Shown here: positions 29,753 to 38,886 of the stretch, in pieces
Numbering within the stretch: the first letter of the stretch is position 1
Layout: every line of letters begins with the position of its first letter
Origin: Pseudomonas sp. 10S4
Lineage (GTDB): Bacteria; Pseudomonadota; Gammaproteobacteria; Pseudomonadales; Pseudomonadaceae
Direction of reading: 5' to 3'
Assembly (NCBI RefSeq): GCF_034344865.1
Contig: NZ_CP133774.1
Span: 5,952,001-6,016,000, forward strand
DNA: 64,000 bases
Translations under genes and position numbers: made by a program
Notes under the pieces: generated by a model
Seen by the model: only the letters and a program-made list of their open reading frames with translations
What the model was told of the DNA's origin: nothing
Database searches by the model: none

Positions 29753-30922
29753 TTACCCTCTCTCGCAAAGATCAAAAGCCCCGGAGATGAGCGCACTCAC
29801 TGCGCTCATCGCCTGTTCTTTTGCAAGCACTGGCGGGACACCGAAATGGCTCGAATAGTACGTCGCCAACTCATCGCTCGCGTCCCGAATTGACGCCTGA
29901 TGCCGTGTAATAAAATGCGGCTCGTCGACCTCTTTTTCCGCTCCGTCGTTGTTTTCATCCTGAGCGCCGGGACTTATATCGAGTGCTTTCGCCTTCCATA
30001 AGTCAGTGCGGTGCAAACGAACGGCAACCAGTGTGTAGTCAAACTCACGTGCGAGACTGAAGCGAATGGTCCCCGGGCAAGAGGGTTGTACCGCCACCGC
30101 CGCTTCCGTCAGTCGATCCACCGTTTTCAATCGCGACGTCATCGCCTTGCAGTCACTCTGGGTCAGTCGACCATCGATTGCCCCGCCGTATTCCGAACGC
30201 AGAACGCCCAGCAACCCGGGCCGCCGCACAAGCGCCGAACACGGAATTGTCAGCGAATAATCGTCGACCGATGCGACATTCAAGAATGCGGAAAAGTTTT
30301 TATCCGATGACGCCGCTTCATGTGCATTTTTAACGCCGGACAACGGCGATGCCACCGGTTTGTCATGAAGCGCTTCGAAAGACGGGGCAATCAGCCTCTC
30401 CACAGCTGTCGCACGATCGGCGCCATCCTCGATGGTCGCGTAGCGATAGATGGCTTCATACAACGGGGCGGATCTGGAATTCTGTCGGGCAAGTTCTGCC
30501 AGCGCGACATCCGGCGCCCGGAAAAGCGCCGCAACGGCCAGTTGGTTCAGCCGCTCATCGTAGGCACTGACGAGACACGCATGCATGTCGTCATTCGAAC
30601 ATTGCTTGTCGCGCGTTTTCAGCCATTGCCGTTGCACGGTTTGCTGCTGCGACAGACCCCGATCTGACGCGTCCGAACGGGACGCTGCGAACAGGACAGC
30701 CATTGTTCGATCCCGTGTCGACAGCGCGGGATCATTAAAGATCATCCTTTCGATGGCGTTACTCGACGCCTCACATGAAAAGCTCGGGCCGGACATCGCC
30801 GGATCCTGCGCGGAATGTGCGATGGGCACTCCCAACGCAGCACCTTGCAGGGATAGAACGACAATCAGGCGTGTTATTCGACTCGCGTATGACGTGACCT
30901 GCACTCCAGCCTTGGTTTTCAA
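29753..30922 (-). CDS. Secreted protein with LprI/DUF1311-like N-terminal domain
   Basis: About 389 residues, exported (SRITRLIVVLSLQGAALGVPIAHSA). The segment from FSCEASSNAIERMI through QWLKTRDKQC to CLVSAYDERLNQL matches the layout of LprI/DUF1311 proteins, although the Cys usual in the M-I-C part is Phe here. The C-terminal two thirds are not recognised. A TTG at 30922 is the most upstream start. A GTG at 30904, preceded by AAGGCTGGA, is an equally good choice. The gene is 4 bases from the rhomboid gene, which suggests an operon and a joint envelope role. Confidence 0.7.
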   Translation of the reverse strand: MKTKAGVQVTSYASRITRLIVVLSLQGAALGVPIAHSAQDPAMSGPSFSCEASSNAIERMIFNDPALSTRDRTMAVLFAASRSDASDRGLSQQQTVQRQWLKTRDKQCSNDDMHACLVSAYDERLNQLAVAALFRAPDVALAELARQNSRSAPLYEAIYRYATIEDGADRATAVERLIAPSFEALHDKPVASPLSGVKNAHEAASSDKNFSAFLNVASVDDYSLTIPCSALVRRPGLLGVLRSEYGGAIDGRLTQSDCKAMTSRLKTVDRLTEAAVAVQPSCPGTIRFSLAREFDYTLVAVRLHRTDLWKAKALDISPGAQDENNDGAEKEVDEPHFITRHQASIRDASDELATYYSSHFGVPPVLAKEQAMSAVSALISGAFDLCERG

Positions 30923-31136
30923 TACGCGTGTCCCGTTAGCTTATTGTTGTATGTCAAAATGCTACCACCGCCACCTACCCTTTCCTAATGAATACCGTGA
31001 ACAGATATTCGGGCGCCCTTGCCTTCAATTCGCGCGGGGTTGTTGTCGGCGGCGGCTTCGATACTATTGATGGCGCGCCGTGCGTGAACAGCGCAAATCC
31101 TGCGGGTTACGTTGACTCAATGCCTTGGAGCCCTGA

Positions 31137-32177
31137 ATGAACCTGAACATTGTCTACGCCCTGGGCGCCGCCGCCCTTTTCGGTGCGAGCACGCCGCTGG
31201 CCAAGTTACTGGGGCTGAACGTCTCGCCAATTCTGCTCGCCGGGTTGCTGTATCTGGGCAGCGGCGTAGGGCTAACCATCGTCCGTTTGATCCGCGATCG
31301 GGGCTGGCAGCCCAGCGGCCTGAAGTCCTCGGAATGGCCGTGGCTGATCGGCGCCATCGCTTTTGGCGGCGTGCTGGGGCCGGTGGCGTTGATGTTCGGT
31401 TTGACTATGACCTCCGGCGCCACCGCCTCGTTAATGCTCAACCTCGAATCGGTACTCACCGCCGTGCTGGCCTGGCTGGTGTTCAAGGAGAACGCTGACC
31501 GGCGCATCGTCGCCGGGATGCTGGCGATTGTCGCCGGTGGCTTGCTGCTGGCCTGGCCCCAGGGTTCGGCGCAAACACTGGGCTGGATCGGGCCATTGGC
31601 GGTGGCGCTGGCCTGTGCCTGTTGGGCGGTCGATAACAACCTGACGCGCAAGGTCTCGGCTTCGGATGCGCTGTTCATCGCTGGCATCAAGGGGCTTATT
31701 GCCGGGCTGGTCAATTGCAGCCTGGCGCTGCTGCTCGGCGCGAAACTGCCGCAGTTCAATGTGCTCGGGCCGACACTGATCGTCGGCTTCCTGGGCTATG
31801 GCATCAGCCTGGTGCTGTTCGTACTGGCTCTGCGAGGGCTGGGCACTGCCCGTACCGGCGCGTACTTTTCGACGGCACCGTTCCTCGGCGCGGCGATTGC
31901 CATCCTGCTGCTGGGCGAACCGGTGACGCTGACGTTCTGGGCCGCCGCCCTGCTGATGGGCCTCGGGGTGTGGATTCACCTGACGGAAAGCCATGGCCAC
32001 GACCATCAACACGAGGCGCTCCAGCACGGTCATCGGCATGTGCACGACGAGCATCATCAGCACGAGCATCCCTTTGAATGGGACGGCACCGAACCCCACA
32101 GCCATGAACATGAACACACGCCGATGCGCCACAGTCATCCGCACTTTCCGGACATTCACCATCGGCACCGGCATTAA
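31137..32177 (+). CDS. DMT/EamA family transporter with a histidine-rich tail
   Basis: A 346-residue inner-membrane protein with two EamA halves and about ten hydrophobic segments (IVYALGAAALFGASTPLAKLL at the start, FLGAAIAILLLGEPVTLTFW near the end). After the last helix the final 66 residues contain 24 histidines, mostly as HxH with Asp and Glu between them. This tail probably binds Zn, Ni or Co in the cytosol or periplasm. The transported substrate is unknown. Metal or metal-complex export is a reasonable guess. Confidence 0.88.
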   Translation: MNLNIVYALGAAALFGASTPLAKLLGLNVSPILLAGLLYLGSGVGLTIVRLIRDRGWQPSGLKSSEWPWLIGAIAFGGVLGPVALMFGLTMTSGATASLMLNLESVLTAVLAWLVFKENADRRIVAGMLAIVAGGLLLAWPQGSAQTLGWIGPLAVALACACWAVDNNLTRKVSASDALFIAGIKGLIAGLVNCSLALLLGAKLPQFNVLGPTLIVGFLGYGISLVLFVLALRGLGTARTGAYFSTAPFLGAAIAILLLGEPVTLTFWAAALLMGLGVWIHLTESHGHDHQHEALQHGHRHVHDEHHQHEHPFEWDGTEPHSHEHEHTPMRHSHPHFPDIHHRHRH

Positions 32178-32257
32178 TTCAACGCCGCGACGCCTGAGCG
32201 AAATTACCTGTCGATTTTCCGGTGGAGGCGCCGCATGTCCCGCCTTATGCTCAGGCC

Positions 32258-33340
32258 ATGAACCTACAAAACGCTGTGCTGCCGCCCCACGCCGAGATGG
32301 TTCGCGCCATGCTCGAACGAGACACCGCCTACGAGGGGGTATTTTTTACGGCGGTTAAAACCACCGGAATTTTCTGCCGCCCCAGTTGCACGGCGCGCAA
32401 ACCCAAGCCGGAAAACGTCGAGTTCTTTGCCCATGCCGACGAATGCATGACCGCCGGTTACCGCGCCTGCCTGCGTTGCAAACCGCTGGATGCGGCGGCC
32501 ATCGCGCCGGACTGGGTGCAGCGCTTGCTCAACCGGGTGGACGCCGAACCCGACCAGCGCTGGACCGACATTCAGTTGCAGGCCGATGGCATCGAGCCGC
32601 TGAAATTACGGCGCTGGTTCAAGCAGCATTTCGGCATGACCTTCCACGCCTGGCTGCGTACCCGGCGCCTCGGTATGGCGCTGGGCGGGATCAAACAGGG
32701 CGAGTCCATCGACAACGTGGCGTTCGATTCCGGCTACGAATCCCTGAGCGGTTTTCGCGATGCGTTTCAAAAGTTCTTCCACACCACGCCGGGCCGCGCC
32801 GCCAACAGCGAGCCGCTGCTGTTCACCCGGCTGACTACGCCGCTGGGGCCGATGATTGCCATGGCCGAAAGTCGAGGGTTGGTGCTACTGGAGTTTCTGG
32901 ATCGGCCGGCGCTGACCAAAGAGGTCGAGGCATTACAAAACCGCTATGGTTATGCGGTGGCGCCGGGACACAACGCGCATTTGCAGCAGATCGAAGCAGA
33001 ACTGGCGCAGTACTTTGCCGGTCAACGCACAGAATTCAACGTACCGCTGCACTTGCCGGGCAGCGAATTTGCCCGGCTAGTCTGGGCTGAACTGGCGCAG
33101 ATACCCTACGGCCAGACCAGCACCTACGGCGCCATCGCGGCGCTGCTGGGCAAACCCGGCGCCAGCCGCGCGGTGGGCCTGGCCAACGGACAAAATCGGC
33201 TGGCGATTGTGCTGCCCTGTCACCGAGTGATCGGTGCGGACGGCTCGCTGACCGGCTATGGTGGCGGACAACCGCGCAAGGCGTTTTTGCTCAGGCTGGA
33301 AAAAGCTGCGGTGCAGATCACTCAACAATTGGCATTCTGA
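32258..33340 (+). CDS. ada: Bifunctional alkylation repair regulator / O6-methylguanine-DNA methyltransferase Ada
   Basis: A 360-residue Ada. The N-terminal zinc domain accepts methyl groups from phosphotriesters (FCRPSCTARKP and YRACLRCKP supply the four cysteines). An AraC-type DNA-binding domain follows (LKLRRWFKQHFG). The C-terminal methyltransferase has the active site LPCHRVIG. The methylated protein activates its own operon in the known family. The ATG at 32258 is taken over a GTG 12 codons earlier. Two repair-context genes follow closely. Confidence 0.93.
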   Translation: MNLQNAVLPPHAEMVRAMLERDTAYEGVFFTAVKTTGIFCRPSCTARKPKPENVEFFAHADECMTAGYRACLRCKPLDAAAIAPDWVQRLLNRVDAEPDQRWTDIQLQADGIEPLKLRRWFKQHFGMTFHAWLRTRRLGMALGGIKQGESIDNVAFDSGYESLSGFRDAFQKFFHTTPGRAANSEPLLFTRLTTPLGPMIAMAESRGLVLLEFLDRPALTKEVEALQNRYGYAVAPGHNAHLQQIEAELAQYFAGQRTEFNVPLHLPGSEFARLVWAELAQIPYGQTSTYGAIAALLGKPGASRAVGLANGQNRLAIVLPCHRVIGADGSLTGYGGGQPRKAFLLRLEKAAVQITQQLAF

Positions 33341-33364
33341 TTATTTCAAAGGGAAGGAAATTCG

Positions 33365-34181
33365 ATGCAATCGTTAGATCAACAGTTCCACAGGCTGCAC
33401 CACCGACGGCCTGCTGATCCTCACCAACGTCGCCGACGCCGCCGGGGCGCGACTGGTGGAGCAACTGGGCAGTAAAGCCGTGGCCACCAGCAGCGCGGCG
33501 GTGGCCTGGGCTCATGGTTATCCGGACGGCAACACCCTGCCCCTCGAACGGCTGGTGTCGACGGTCGAATCCATCGCCCGGGTCATTCGCGTGCCCTTGA
33601 CCGTGGACATCGAGGCCGGCTATTCCGATGACTTGGTGCGGGTGGCCGAAGTGATCGACGCGGTGATCGCCGCCGGTGCCGTCGGGATCAACATCGAGGA
33701 CGGTGCTTCACCGCCCGAGTTGCTGGCGCGCAAAATCGAGATCGCCCGTCAGGTGGCGGAACGCCGGGATGTGAAACTATTCATCAACGCGCGAACCGAC
33801 GTCTACCTCAAGGGCCTGGTGCCAGCCGAAGATCGTGTCGCAGAAACGCTCAAACGCGCTGCGTTGTATCAGGCTGCCGGGGCTGACGGGTTGTTCGCGG
33901 CGGGCGTCACGGCGGAGTACGAGATTGCTGCGATCTGCCGGGGCACGCCACTGCCGGTGAACGTACTGGGCTTTGCCTGCCTGCCGTCGCCTGACGAATT
34001 GAAAGCCCTCGGAGTTCGACGCCTAAGCGCCGGTTCGAGCATTGCCGAGTTCTTGTATGGCGCCATGGGTACCCTGGCGAAGAGCTTTCTGGAAACCGGC
34101 AAGCTCGACACTCACGACCTCAAGGCCTTCACGTATGGCGAGGTGAACGGCCTGCTGAAAAATCCTGACCTGCATGCCTGA
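33365..34181 (+). pseudogene. Isocitrate lyase/phosphoenolpyruvate mutase family protein (frameshifted)
   Basis: A carbon-carbon lyase of the PEP mutase/ICL superfamily. Visible features are TTSSA-like ATSSAAVAWAHGYPDGN, the metal-binding TVDIEAGYSDD and GINIEDG, and FINARTDVYL. The start ATG at 33365 follows AAGGGAAGGAAATTCG, but its frame leaves the main frame between about 33386 and 33400. The main frame resumes as TTDGLLILTNVADAAG, so one base is extra or two are missing there. Corrected length is about 271 residues. It lies 24 bases after ada and overlaps the glycosylase gene by 8 bases. Reaction unknown. Confidence 0.8.
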
Positions 34182-34791
34182 CCTCTATCGGCCTGCCAGT
34201 ACTTTTCTAGCGTCCCTCGATGAGGACTGGCAGCGCCACATCGCCGCCATCGGCCCTTGCCTGCATCAACCGCATCCAGCGCGCGATCCTTATGAATCGC
34301 TGGTGCGGGCAATTGCCTATCAGCAACTGCATGCCAAGGCCGGGGATGCGATTGTCGGGCGATTAGTGGCGTTGTTTCCTTCAGGCGGGTTCCCTCGGCC
34401 CGAGCAAATACTGGCGACAGACTTTGAGCAGATGCGCAGTTGCGGGTTTTCTGCCAGCAAGATTTCGACGATTCAGGGGATTGCCCAGGCAACGCTGGAC
34501 GGTGTCGTGCCGGATTACGCCACCGCGCTGGCCATGGACGATGAAGCGCTGATCGAGCGCTTGATTACCTTGCACGGTGTCGGACGCTGGACCGTGGAAA
34601 TGCTGCTGATCTACAGCCTGGAGCGGCCGGATATTTTACCGGCGGATGACTTCGGGGTGCGCGAGGGGTATCGGCGGTTGAAGGGGTTGGAGGTGCAGCC
34701 TACTCGCAAGCAGATGATTGAGATTGGATTGGGGTGGAGTCCGTTTCGGACGGTCGCTTCCTGGTATTTGTGGCGGGTGCCTGGCAGGTAG
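34174..34791 (+). CDS. DNA-3-methyladenine glycosylase, AlkA-like
   Basis: A 205-residue HhH-GPD base-excision glycosylase that removes alkylated purines. The helix-hairpin-helix LITLHGVGRWTVEMLLIYSL is followed by the catalytic aspartate region LPADDFGVREGYRRL. It lacks the N-terminal domain of long AlkA proteins. The start overlaps the previous gene, placing it in the ada operon. Confidence 0.9.
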   Translation: MPDLYRPASTFLASLDEDWQRHIAAIGPCLHQPHPARDPYESLVRAIAYQQLHAKAGDAIVGRLVALFPSGGFPRPEQILATDFEQMRSCGFSASKISTIQGIAQATLDGVVPDYATALAMDDEALIERLITLHGVGRWTVEMLLIYSLERPDILPADDFGVREGYRRLKGLEVQPTRKQMIEIGLGWSPFRTVASWYLWRVPGR

Positions 34792-34805
34792 ACCGCGTTA
34801 TCGTT

Positions 34806-34903
34806 CTTCGCGAGCAAGCCCGCTCCCACATTAGATCTGCTGCGAACACAAAATATGTGACCAACACCGATTAAATGTGGGAGCGGGCTTGCTCGCGAAG
34901 GCG
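34806..34903. repeat. REPIN, outward-facing CGCGAGCAAGC type
   Basis: TTCGCGAGCAAGCCCGCTCCCACA at the left and TGTGGGAGCGGGCTTGCTCGCGAA at the right, about 45 bases apart, in the orientation opposite to most elements here. Confidence 0.88.
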
Positions 34904-34934
34904 ATCTCACATCCAATACATCAACCAACGCCAA

Positions 34935-36032
34935 TCACAACCCCGACTTCAACCGACTAAACGCCCGAACCAAAGCCCGGTTAAAGTCTTTCCCATTGTC
35001 ATTCTTGCTGTACAACGAAGCCCGCACCTGCGCCGACGGATACGTCCCCGGATCATTACGAATCGCCGGATCGATCAACCCGTCCGCCGCTGTTATCGCG
35101 TTGGCGTAGTGAATGGTGTCAGTGATCGGCGCAATCACTTGCGGCGTCATCAGGTAATCCATCAACGCCAGCCCTGCCTGCGGATGCGGCGCGTCCTTGG
35201 GGATGACCATGGCATCGAACCAAATCAACGTGCCCTCCTTCGGGATTCGGTAATTCAATTTGAACGGCTTGTTCGCCGCCGTAGCCTGACCGGCAGCAAT
35301 GGCGACGTTACCGTTCCAGGACATCGCCACACAGGTGTTGCCATTGGCCAGGTCGCTGATGTTCAGGTCGTTGTCGAAGTAGCGGATGTACGGCCGGATC
35401 TTCGCTAATTGCTGTTCGGCGAGTTTCAGGTCATCGAGGCTCTGGCGGTTGATGTCCAGGCCCATGTACTTCATGACCGCGGCAAACACCTCGTTGGGAT
35501 CGTTGAGCAGGCTGACCCCGCAATCGGCGAATTTCGACACCACGGTCGGATCGAACAACATTGCCCAACTGTCCCGTGGCGCATCAGGCAAACGCTTTCT
35601 GACCGCCTCTTCCTGTGCACCTACGCCGGTGGTGCCCCAAGCGTAGATCCCGGCGTAGCGATTGCCCGGGTCGAACACCGCCATGTGCTGGCGGAACTCT
35701 TCACCGACGCCGGCAAAGTGCGGCAGTTGCTGGTGGTCCAGCGGCTGGATCGCGCCACTCTGGATCGCCCGGGACAGATGCTGCCCCGCCGTCAGCACCA
35801 GGTCATAACCGCTACGGCCGGTGAGCAGTTTAGTCTCGACGGTTTCCAGGGAATCGAAGTGATCGGCCACCACATGAATACCGGTCTGCTTCTCGAAATT
35901 GCTCAGGGTATCCGGGGCCAGGTACTCGCCCCAGATGTATAGGTTGACCACCGGTTTTTCGGTGTCGGCGGCCTGCACACACAGAGGTGCGAGCATCAGC
36001 ATTAACGCTTGAGTCAGTTTGTGCAGGCCCAT
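34935..36032 (-). CDS. Periplasmic polyamine/agmatine-type binding protein (PotF/PotD-like)
   Basis: A 365-residue exported solute-binding protein (signal GLHKLTQALMLMLAPLCVQA) of the spermidine/putrescine family: VNLYIWGEYLAPDTLSNFEKQTG, FDPTVVSKFADCGVSLLNDP and CVAMSWNGNVAIA. It begins two bases after the aguA stop, so the likely ligand is agmatine or putrescine. No permease or ATPase genes lie nearby. It must share them with another system or act as a sensor. Confidence 0.88.
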   Translation of the reverse strand: MGLHKLTQALMLMLAPLCVQAADTEKPVVNLYIWGEYLAPDTLSNFEKQTGIHVVADHFDSLETVETKLLTGRSGYDLVLTAGQHLSRAIQSGAIQPLDHQQLPHFAGVGEEFRQHMAVFDPGNRYAGIYAWGTTGVGAQEEAVRKRLPDAPRDSWAMLFDPTVVSKFADCGVSLLNDPNEVFAAVMKYMGLDINRQSLDDLKLAEQQLAKIRPYIRYFDNDLNISDLANGNTCVAMSWNGNVAIAAGQATAANKPFKLNYRIPKEGTLIWFDAMVIPKDAPHPQAGLALMDYLMTPQVIAPITDTIHYANAITAADGLIDPAIRNDPGTYPSAQVRASLYSKNDNGKDFNRALVRAFSRLKSGL

Positions 36033-36034
36033 GA

Positions 36035-37150
36035 TCACACTCTTTTTTGGGTGCCGGCGTATTGCGGCATGGTGATGCACGCGACGTTGCCGCCGCCGAG
36101 GAGGATTTCCCGGGAGTTTTCGATGCCGACAATCTTGTGCTGCGGGAACAGTTCAGCGAGGGTCGCCAACGCGGCCTGATCCTGACGATCACCAAACAAC
36201 GGCACCACGATCGAGCGGTTGCCGGCGTAATAGTTGATGTACGACGCGCAGATTTTCGTCCCGGCCTGACGGGTATGGGTGCTGTCTTGCTGATCGAGGC
36301 CTTCGGCTTCTTCAGCGGTCCATTCAAGCACGTCCGGTTGCGGCAACTTGTGCACGATCAACTCGCGGCCACGGCTGTCGCGGGTGCTGCGCAGGATGTC
36401 GTAGGCTTCCTGGTAGATCTCCCACTGCGGGTCATCGCGGTTGTCGGTCCATTGCAGCACCACTTCGCCGGGGCGGATGAAACAGGCGAGGTCATCGACG
36501 TGGCCATCGGTTTCGTCGAACTTACAGCCCCGGGGCAACCAGATGATTTGCTCGGCGCCGAGGTAATCGGTCAGCCGCCGAGTGACTTCCTCCTTGCCCA
36601 AATGCTGGTTGCGATTGCGGTTGAGCAGGCATTGCTCGGTGGTGAGGATGCTGCCCTGGCCGTCAGCCTGGATTCCGCCGAGTTCGGCAATCAACGGGGC
36701 GCGGTAACGGTCGAAGCGTTCGATTTCGAGGATCTTGCTGGCGATCTGGTCGTCCTTGTCCCACGGGTAGTACAAGCCGCCGTCTAGGCCGCCGTAGGCG
36801 TTGAATTCGAAGTCGACGCCGCGCACTTCGCCACTGGCGTCATTGACCACAAAGCACGGGCCGCTGTCGCGGAACCAGGCGTCGTTGCAGGTCATTTCCA
36901 CTACGCGAACCTGCGGCGGCAATTGACGGCGTGCGGTGGCGAATTGTGCGGCGGAGGCACACACGGTGACGGGTTCGCTCTGAGAGATCGCGGTGACAAT
37001 CTGCACCCAGACCTTCTGCGCAGGCTTGGCGCCGTTGCGCCATACATCAGTGCGCTCCGGCCAGCCAAGCCAGCAGCCGGACTTGGTTTCGAACTCGCCG
37101 GGCAGGCGAAAACCATCGTGCTTGGGGGTGGAATCGAGCAAATGTGCCAT
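36035..37150 (-). CDS. aguA: Agmatine deiminase
   Basis: A 371-residue enzyme converting agmatine to N-carbamoylputrescine and ammonia in the cytosol. The pentein-fold blocks are visible: NDAWFRDSGPCFVVND, DETDGHVDDLACFI and the C-terminal LLGGGNVACITMPQY with the catalytic cysteine. The ATG at 37150 (MAHLLDSTPKHDGFRLPGE) is used. The usual partner, N-carbamoylputrescine amidohydrolase (aguB), is not in this window. Confidence 0.95.
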   Translation of the reverse strand: MAHLLDSTPKHDGFRLPGEFETKSGCWLGWPERTDVWRNGAKPAQKVWVQIVTAISQSEPVTVCASAAQFATARRQLPPQVRVVEMTCNDAWFRDSGPCFVVNDASGEVRGVDFEFNAYGGLDGGLYYPWDKDDQIASKILEIERFDRYRAPLIAELGGIQADGQGSILTTEQCLLNRNRNQHLGKEEVTRRLTDYLGAEQIIWLPRGCKFDETDGHVDDLACFIRPGEVVLQWTDNRDDPQWEIYQEAYDILRSTRDSRGRELIVHKLPQPDVLEWTAEEAEGLDQQDSTHTRQAGTKICASYINYYAGNRSIVVPLFGDRQDQAALATLAELFPQHKIVGIENSREILLGGGNVACITMPQYAGTQKRV

Positions 37151-37250
37151 GGGCAAACCTCATCAGTGGGGATTGGAATGACCACAGGCTAAGGTCGCAG
37201 GCAGACTCCTCGCCAACGATGATTATTGCGGAATACTTGAATTTAACTCA

Positions 37251-38135
37251 TCAATCGACCAGCTGATCGTTGAACCATTCCAGCATCTGCGCCACCGCCG
37301 GCCGCTCCATTCGCACCCGTTCGCAGACCAACGCATATTGACCGAGCGCGGTCATGCTGGAGGTAAACGGCCGCACCAAACGCCCGTTGAGCAGGTCTTC
37401 CTGGGCCGTCAGATTGTCGCCCATGGCCACGCCCTGCCCTTGGGCCGCCGCTTCCAACGCCAACCCGGCGTGGGCGAAATACAGCTGCCGTTGCGGGCGC
37501 TGGTCGCCGGCATGGCTGGTGAGCCAAGCGGTCCAGGTCTTGCCATCCTGATCGTCGTGCAGCAGGCAATGGCGGGCCAGATCCTTTGGGGTTTTCAGCG
37601 TGCCCTGGTTGAACAGGCCAGGGCTGCACACCGGGAAGAACTGCAACGCCGGCAGCGGCCGGACGAAGTACGCGCTGCTGTCCACCGGGCCGGTGCCGTA
37701 AGTGATCGCCAGGTCGATGTCTTCCCCCGGCGCGGTCGCGTCGATGGGTTGTTCGTAGAGGTGCAAGGTGATGTGCGGATAGCGCGCGTAGAAATCCGTG
37801 AGGCGGTTCATCAACCACTTTTGCGCCAGTTCGGCGGTGACCGCCAGACGTAATACCGCCAGCGATGACGGATCGCGCAGTTCATCGCAGGCCTCGCCGA
37901 TCAGTTCGAAGGCTTGCTGCAAGCTCTGCATCAAGCGCCCGGCGGCCATGGTCGGGCGAATCTGCCGGCCTTCGCGGATGAACAGCGACACACCCAGTTG
38001 CTCTTCGAGCTGGCGGATTTGGTGGCTGACGGCGCTGTCGGTGACGCACAACTCGGCGGCTGCCCGGCCGAAATGCGCATGGCGGGCGGCACATTCGAAG
38101 GTTTTAAGTGCTGCCAGGGAAGGTAGACGTCGCAT
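37251..38135 (-). CDS. LysR family transcriptional regulator (GcvA-like)
   Basis: A 294-residue regulator that starts RRLPSLAALKTFECAARHAHFGRAAAEL with helix-turn-helix CVTDSAVSHQIRQLEEQLG, the GcvA subgroup pattern. It lies 100 bases upstream of aguA on the same strand and probably regulates the agmatine module. Confidence 0.9.
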   Translation of the reverse strand: MRRLPSLAALKTFECAARHAHFGRAAAELCVTDSAVSHQIRQLEEQLGVSLFIREGRQIRPTMAAGRLMQSLQQAFELIGEACDELRDPSSLAVLRLAVTAELAQKWLMNRLTDFYARYPHITLHLYEQPIDATAPGEDIDLAITYGTGPVDSSAYFVRPLPALQFFPVCSPGLFNQGTLKTPKDLARHCLLHDDQDGKTWTAWLTSHAGDQRPQRQLYFAHAGLALEAAAQGQGVAMGDNLTAQEDLLNGRLVRPFTSSMTALGQYALVCERVRMERPAVAQMLEWFNDQLVD

Positions 38136-38207
38136 CGATCAAGCCCTTTTTTGAGGCGCTCATGCTGACGTGGTGGGCGGTGGGCGTCCAGCGGGACCGC
38201 GTTATCG

Positions 38208-38276
38208 TTCTTCGCGAGCAAGCCTGCTCCCACAGGGATATGCATTCCACTGTGGGAGCGGGCTTGCTCGCGAAGA
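38208..38276. repeat. REPIN with short spacer
   Basis: TTCGCGAGCAAGCCTGCTCCCACAG and CTGTGGGAGCGGGCTTGCTCGCGAAG are inverted with only about 15 bases between them, the tightest pair in the window. Confidence 0.88.
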
Positions 38277-38381
38277 CGCCGGTACATTCACCACAAATCC
38301 AACCGCCCATCACCCGCCCTTATCCACCATGACTTCCCCCAAACCCGGCGCATGTTGAACCCTCAACCGGAGGGATTCGAC

Positions 38382-38786
38382 ATGCTCAACACACTCAAAC
38401 AGATCAATTCAACCTCAGCCTTCAACCGCTGGGCCGGCATTGAAGTCACCCGTGCCGTAAGCGGTGAGGCGGATTTGTCCCTGGCTTTTCGCGAAGCCGA
38501 CATGGCGCAATATGCCGGTTTCCTGCATGCCGGCCTGATTGGCGCCTTGCTCGACACGGCCTGCGGTTTTGCTGCCGGGACGGTCGCGGGCAACGTGCTG
38601 GCTTCGCACTTTTCGGTCAACTGCGTGGCCCCCGCCGTCGGAGAGGTATTTATTGCCAAGGGCCGAGTGGTGAAGGCCGGCAAGAAGCAGGTGTTCGCCC
38701 GCGCCGAGCTGTACGCGCAAACCGGCGATCAACTGAAACTGGTGGCGACCGGCGACGCAATTCTGGTACCGGTCGAAAGCCGCTGA
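38382..38786 (+). CDS. PaaI/YdiI-type hotdog thioesterase
   Basis: A 134-residue protein with one hotdog fold. QYAGFLHAGLIGALLDTACGFAA is the active-site helix region of PaaI-like acyl-CoA thioesterases. The ATG at 38382 follows CCGGAGGGATTCGAC, a strong ribosome site, so an ATG 10 codons upstream is rejected. The acyl substrate is unknown. Confidence 0.85.
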   Translation: MLNTLKQINSTSAFNRWAGIEVTRAVSGEADLSLAFREADMAQYAGFLHAGLIGALLDTACGFAAGTVAGNVLASHFSVNCVAPAVGEVFIAKGRVVKAGKKQVFARAELYAQTGDQLKLVATGDAILVPVESR

Positions 38787-38795
38787 GGGTCTAGG

Positions 38796-38842
38796 GGCGT
38801 TCTCAATTAGTTTTCCCGCCGCGAAAACTAATTGAGAACGCC
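38796..38842. other. Long perfect hairpin between the thioesterase and GFA genes
   Basis: A 20-base arm at 38796-38815 (GGCGTTCTCAA...TTTTC) is matched without error by 38823-38842 around a 7-base loop. CTAG flanks lie just outside on both sides. No T-run follows, so it is not a standard terminator. It is not one of the REP types seen elsewhere here. Confidence 0.8.
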
Positions 38843-38886
38843 CGCTAGGCTGTCTTGAATCCATTCAAGAACAGTTGGAGGTCGAA

